This document shows, in pieces, positions 7,214-10,336 of a stretch of DNA of 10,336 bases. Source of the stretch: Euperipatoides rowelli (Eukaryota > Onychophora > Udeonychophora > Euonychophora > Peripatopsidae); assembly GCA_003024985.2 (NCBI GenBank), contig PXIH01S0011116.1. The stretch is one strand, 5' to 3'. The translations under genes and the position numbers were made by a program. Positions within the stretch are counted from its first letter, which is position 1; each line of letters opens with the position of its first letter. The notes under the pieces are model-generated. The model saw nothing but the letters and a program-made list of their open reading frames with translations, was not told the origin of the DNA and did not search any database.

Positions 7214-7279
7214 CCATTTCTTAGATTTTTATAGTTATAATTTAGTTTATTTTTTTATTTTGTATAAATCTTGAATGCC

Positions 7280-7354
7280 TTCCCTAGGTTTTTTGATGAA
7301 GGAAGGATTTGTGGGTGTTTCTTGAGATTCCTAAAATTACACAAAGATCCTTCC
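7280..7354. repeat. 75-bp direct repeat, copy 2
   Basis: Second copy of the 75-bp unit, 235 bp downstream. Here it continues into the candidate exon and includes one arm of a local imperfect hairpin. Confidence 0.93.
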
Positions 7355-7371
7355 TTCATCAAAAATCTAGG
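7283..7371. repeat. imperfect hairpin with ~31-bp arms
   Basis: The arm at 7283-7313 (CCTAGG, T-run, GATGAAGGAAGGAT, TTGTG) is the near reverse complement of 7340-7371, with a 26-nt loop. Two or three mismatches or 1-nt indels interrupt it. The same left arm is present alone at about 7048-7078. Confidence 0.8.
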
Positions 7372-7566
7372 AATTATATTGCCAATAAAAAGTGATTTAA
7401 AAATAACTGCTCCCCGAGATATTAGCTTCCTGATATCTACCGACAAAGGAGATATAATGGCTTATACGATTATTAACGAAGATGTTTTAATGGCTTACAC
7501 GATTATTAACAGGATGTTTTTTCTAAAACGATCATATTCTATAGACAATGAAGTGCCCTTGGCAAG
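7288..7566 (+). CDS. candidate internal exon of an unrecognised gene
   Basis: Pyrimidine-rich GCCTTCCCTAG (ending 7287) can act as acceptor, and CAAG|GTAAGT (7567) is a strong donor. The 279-nt span stays open in one frame, entering and leaving in phase 2, with 92 full codons. A later acceptor-like AATCTAG (7370) would give a shorter exon in the same frame. The translation includes D-L-K-I-T-A-P-R-D-I-S-F-L and ends R-S-Y-S-I-D-N-E-V-P-L-A. An 11-residue tandem duplication (M-A-Y-T-I-I-N twice, 7456-7521) is visible. No family was recognised. Its 3' end exists as an inverted copy at 6856-6909, where the frame is shifted by one T. It may be a real exon, a duplicated exon fragment or a rearrangement product. 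Confidence 0.3.
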
Positions 7567-7650
7567 GTAAGTGATTTATTTTAATTAAATCTTATTTGCG
7601 CAAAAAAATCTTGATATGTCCTAATATATTTTTACTGATAAAAGTGTACC
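7513..7650 (+). repeat. inverted repeat, right arm, with a plus-strand splice donor
   Basis: This is the partner of 6769-6909, about 600 bp away. It carries the same exon end and GTAAGT donor (7567-7572) in plus orientation. A separate short match, AATAACTGCTCCC (plus, near 7401-7413; minus, near 6988-7001), shows that the duplicated segment originally extended further and that one copy has lost internal sequence. Confidence 0.85.
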
Positions 7651-7817
7651 TCCCCTAGACTGCTATTATGTTTAAATTAAGCAGAAGCATAACTATTGTT
7701 TATTGTTTAACTACAAATGCAATGAACACAAGACTAATTACAGCTTTGAATAAATATATTTATATATAGTAAAAAAAAATCATGAGATTCAATAGAAATA
7801 CAATGAAATGAAAAATA

Positions 7818-7841
7818 AATTTATTTATTTATTTATTATTA
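7818..7841 (-). repeat. (TAAA)n 3' tail of the minus-strand LINE
   Basis: On the minus strand the sequence reads AATAATAAATAAATAAATAAAT, the kind of short-repeat tail found at the 3' end of many non-LTR retrotransposons. It lies about 180 bp beyond the last coding similarity of the element, a plausible 3' UTR length. Confidence 0.65.
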
Positions 7842-8019
7842 CCATTAGATTTAGGTCATAGCCTATACATCATATATAAACATCACAAAACAAAACAATT
7901 AATATACATATGTTAAAAACAAAACTGAATACTAAATAACAAATATTCCATTAATACAATCAATAATACAACATTTGTTTGATAATTAATTTACATGACA
8001 ACAATCATCTCTATGATAT

Positions 8020-8190
8020 TCCGTAATCACAATTATATTACACCCTATCCATTTATCTCTGTCCCATTGCATAACATAAATCTCAATTTTCCTTCTTAAA
8101 TTTCTGTAAATTTAATTCCAATAATTCTTTAGGGATGCTATTCCATAGATTTATATTCCTTCTGAATACAGATTCAGATAGGAATTTATT
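8020..8190 (-). pseudogene. C-terminal end of the minus-strand LINE ORF
   Basis: The minus strand reads F-L-S-E-S-V-F-R-R-N-I-N-L-W-N-S-I-P-K-E-L followed by a F-K-K/R-K block. This is the standard end of Jockey/CR1-type polyproteins (aromatic and Arg, then W-N-x-x-P, then F-K). It continues the ORF last seen near 8965 and is separated from it by the plus-strand LINE insert. A frameshift follows the F-K block. Confidence 0.8.
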
Positions 8191-8965
8191 TTTTAGTAAA
8201 TGTAAGTAAAATCATGTTATATGATACTGGGTGCATCATCTTTTGATTTTTCCTTGCATATTGCCAATCAAAAGATTGATCAGGTTTTTGTGCATAACGA
8301 TTTGGGTCTGGTGGTGGACAGCAGACTAACNTTCGGTAAACATGTTGATCACCTGTTAAAGAAACTTTGTTACCGTTTATATTTAGTTAAGAGTAGGCTA
8401 TGTTTTCGTTTCTCTGTTTGGATATATATGTTGTTGTATATAAATGTGTGTNTTACCCTATTTTCGATTATTGTGCGGTTGCATATCACATTTCAAACAA
8501 GTTAGATCAGGTTAAATTGGAGTCATTTCTTGGTCGTCGATCGTCAAAAATGGTATCAGAGTTGACTAACAAGTCTTATAAAGAATGATTAAATATATTG
8601 TTGTTTCATGATATAGTAACACCTACAGAACGTTTAACGTGGGGATCTAATTTTTATCTATAAACAGGTCATTCTTAAACAGTCCTTTATTTCTCAAATC
8701 TACATCTATCCATTTCACTCGTGGACATCCTTACAGATTGACCACAGAATGTACTAAAATTAATGCTCGTTATAATTTCATAACAAATCGTTCAGTCTTA
8801 ATTTGGAATGATTTTCCAAATTATGTTTTTTCTACTATTTCTCTTAATTATTTTAAAAACAAATTAGACGCCTACCTCAAAGAAGTAAATTATTTTAGAG
8901 ATCGTTTATAGGCATAAAAGTTCTAATAGAACTTAGTTTCACCTTTTCTTAAACCTAAACCTAAC
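8190..8965 (+). mobile_element. 5'-truncated plus-strand LINE nested in the minus-strand LINE
   Basis: Both sides of this segment carry consecutive pieces of the minus-strand LINE ORF, while the segment itself reads as LINE C-terminal sequence on the plus strand. It begins mid-ORF around the K-x-x-Y-M-I-L-G block, as expected from 5' truncation during target-primed reverse transcription. It ends after TAG (8909-8911) with about 50 bp of 3' sequence containing TAAACCTAAACCTAACCT. No clean target-site duplication or poly(A) tail was found, so the ends are approximate. Confidence 0.7.
8206..8911 (+). pseudogene. LINE reverse transcriptase thumb and C-terminal remnant
   Basis: Frame 1 (from about 8206) reads C-Y-M-I-L-G and then H-N-D-L-G-L-V-V-D-S-R-L-T-F-G-K-H, the post-palm block of Jockey/CR1-type reverse transcriptases. 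The N at 8331 is in codon ACN, so the residue is Thr whatever the base. Around 8400-8430 a frameshift moves similarity to the next frame, with Y-P-I-F-D-Y-C, to a TGA at 8586 with readable similarity beyond it. A third frame (8651-8911) carries F-T-R-G-H-P-Y-R-L, V-L-I-W-N-D-F-P, and N-Y-F-K-N-K-L up to TAG at 8909-8911. At least two frameshifts and two stops make it inactive; the palm is absent. A second N (8452) lies near the first frameshift, so sequencing error could contribute. Confidence 0.85.
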
Positions 8966-10110
8966 CTACACAATATTTACAGTATGTCGTCATTTATTAG
9001 GTCTATAATTGAGCGTAAAGAAATTATTAACATTCCTTTTTACTACACTCCCTCTAAACAAGAAAACCAAATGGTTAACTATATGTCTCAAACTAGGTTT
9101 TATAATTATTTTTTAGTCTGGATAATCTTTCACAATAACTCATATTTTTAAAGCCAATTATTCTTTTAGTCATATCTAAATGCAGTGTAGAATACCTTTT
9201 GAATCATTATCCTCTTAAATATGCCAATAACGGAGCAATAATAGATTATCTTGAAATCTCACACCAAGATCTTTAATCATATTGTTATTATTTGTTCCAA
9301 ATTGCATCAATTTTGTTTTCTCATTAATTTTTAATGATAGTGCATTACATTTACCAATTATATCATCAACAATTACAGTAAATAATGTCATCTGCATAAC
9401 CTATTAGGTTATTGGGGAAGAGCTTAGCAATCTCTCATATAAACATTGAATAGGAATGATCCAATAACACAACCTTGTGGAATTCCATTATTTATAGAGT
9501 ATTCATTTTAACTATTCCATTTCATTTAACACACATATATATATATATATATATATATCTGTCATTCAAATGACTCACCACTATATTTACAATGTAATCA
9601 GGAAATCCTTGTTTAATTAGTTTACAGAATCGTAAGCAGAAGAAAAGTCTAAATATATAACATCTACAGGTAAATTTACTGATAAACTCTTGAGGAGATA
9701 CTTAGAAAACTGATTCAAATTAGTTGTTTACCTACCTTTAATTGAACCATGAATATTATTTGGGAAAGGTTTTGAATTTATTAAATGCAATTTCATTCTT
9801 GTCAATATTACTCTTTCATATATTTTAGACATGCTAGATAATAAACATATAGGCATGTATTTCTTATGATTAAACCTATCTCCTTTTTTATAAGTTGGGA
9901 TTATTATTCCTAATTTCCATTGTTTAGGAAAGACATTAGCTTGTAATAAGCAATTAATTAGTTTTTCATTATCTTAATGAAAAAAAACTATATGTTCTCT
10001 TAATTACAACATTAGGTATTTCGTCTTAACCAGATGACTTAGAGTCCTCTTAGAATATTGTTTATTTCATATTCATTAGTATACCAAATATGGGAATTAC
10101 TATTATTTAA
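8965..10110 (-). pseudogene. reverse transcriptase pseudogene of the minus-strand LINE
   Basis: The reverse transcriptase would copy element RNA into DNA at the target site (target-primed reverse transcription). Recognisable blocks are the KKGDR...P-I-C-L-L-S block, the first catalytic Asp in Y-L-D-F-S-S-A-Y-D, the P-Q-G-C-V-I-G block and the catalytic Y-A-D-D at 9387-9398. The thumb follows with K-T-K-L-M-Q-F-G and K-D-L-G-V. Both catalytic motifs retain their aspartates. Several stops (for example within the G-R-x-T-T block near 9740 and after Y-A-D-D) and multiple frame changes make it non-functional. An (AT)n tract (about 9535-9558) has expanded inside it. No endonuclease domain is visible; it would lie beyond the right edge. 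Confidence 0.88.
9534..9558. repeat. (AT)n microsatellite
   Basis: About twelve AT dinucleotides sit between the first catalytic block and the P-Q-G block of the minus-strand LINE. Its position inside former coding sequence confirms decay after insertion. Confidence 0.95.
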
Positions 10111-10239
10111 GATTAGGCCTAATACAGGTATTTATATTATGTCTTTACTCTTTAGTAATAATTAGCAAAAACAATACCAATTACATAAGAATTTTTATAT
10201 AAAATATCAACAGATATATTATTTATTTGTATATTATTA

Positions 10240-10336
10240 TTCCTTTTAAAGATTCTAAATATATTGATATTTGTTTTACCTTTATCTTTCAGTAGCTTCA
10301 TAATTAAATCTAGTTCTTCTTGTTCAATAGTTTGAT
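10240..10336 (-). repeat. 97-bp direct repeat, copy 2, at window edge
   Basis: Exact partner of 7117-7213, reaching the last base of the window, so the true repeat could be longer. Here it lies in its expected place upstream of the LINE reverse transcriptase on the minus strand, which makes this the parental copy. Confidence 0.93.

Larger units (their letters stand above)
7818..10336 (-). mobile_element. decayed non-LTR retrotransposon (LINE), interrupted by a nested LINE
   Basis: Order on the minus strand: pre-RT region (10336 to about 10240), a palm entry with D-E-I-P-N-V-V-I-K (about 10050), F-P-K-Q-W-K...Y-K-K-G-D-R (about 9890-9940), D-V-I-Y-L-D-F-S-S-A-Y-D (about 9625-9665), G-I-P-Q-G-C-V-I-G-S-F-L-F (about 9450-9486), Y-A-D-D (9387-9398), K-D-L-G-V (about 9270), S-Y-C-E-R-L (about 9150), N-N-F-F-T-L (about 9020), then after the nested insert N-L-W-N-S-I-P-K-E-L (about 8115-8145), a 3' UTR and a (TAAA)n tail. 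This order is that of Jockey/CR1-type elements that lack RNase H. The 5' end lies outside the window. A finer clade was not assigned. Confidence 0.88.

Noticed and set aside
7255-7446. 63-codon minus-strand frame
   Set aside because: It is explained by the local hairpin and direct repeat, and has no splice or family support.

Overview
The window looks like AT-rich nuclear DNA from a metazoan, most likely an invertebrate. Supporting signs are GT-AG splice signals, an exon for an extracellular module, decayed non-LTR retrotransposons, Helitron-like termini, long compound microsatellites and three single N bases typical of a draft assembly. Nothing prokaryotic is visible. The phylum cannot be fixed from this sequence; a mollusc or similar lophotrochozoan would fit the minisatellite-bearing Helitron pattern, but that is inference.

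Layout. Positions 57-85 carry a Helitron-type 3' end (GC-rich hairpin, then CTAG), followed at once by TC, the expected Helitron 5' dinucleotide. A minisatellite with a 104-130 bp period and G-quadruplex-type runs fills 195-850, and a second hairpin-plus-CTAG lies at 1135-1167. Together these suggest a non-autonomous Helitron of about 1.08 kb. From 1168 to 2150 there is mostly anonymous AT-rich or purine-rich DNA. One convincing intact coding region follows at 2204-3706 (+): 500 codons, no introns, two 114-residue coiled-coil-like repeats about 60% identical without gaps, and a C-terminal hydrophobic tail anchor. A splice acceptor 45 bp upstream suggests that it is the coding exon of a spliced transcript.

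Positions 3798-5205 are compound microsatellite and short satellite. Positions 5206-7680 hold fragments of one or more spliced genes. The clearest is a 120-bp phase 1-1 exon on the minus strand (6424-6543) encoding an LDL-receptor class A module with all six cysteines but most calcium ligands lost. Beside it, a ~140-bp exon/donor segment occurs as an inverted pair (6769-6909 and 7513-7650), with overlapping direct and inverted duplications and an N at 7118 that may mark an assembly join.

Positions 7818-10336 are a decayed minus-strand non-LTR retrotransposon (LINE, Jockey/CR1-like reverse transcriptase) with a (TAAA)n tail. A 5'-truncated plus-strand LINE of the same general type is nested in it at about 8190-8965. 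No operon-like cooperation exists; apart from the 500-codon gene and the LDLa exon, most of the window is repeat-derived.
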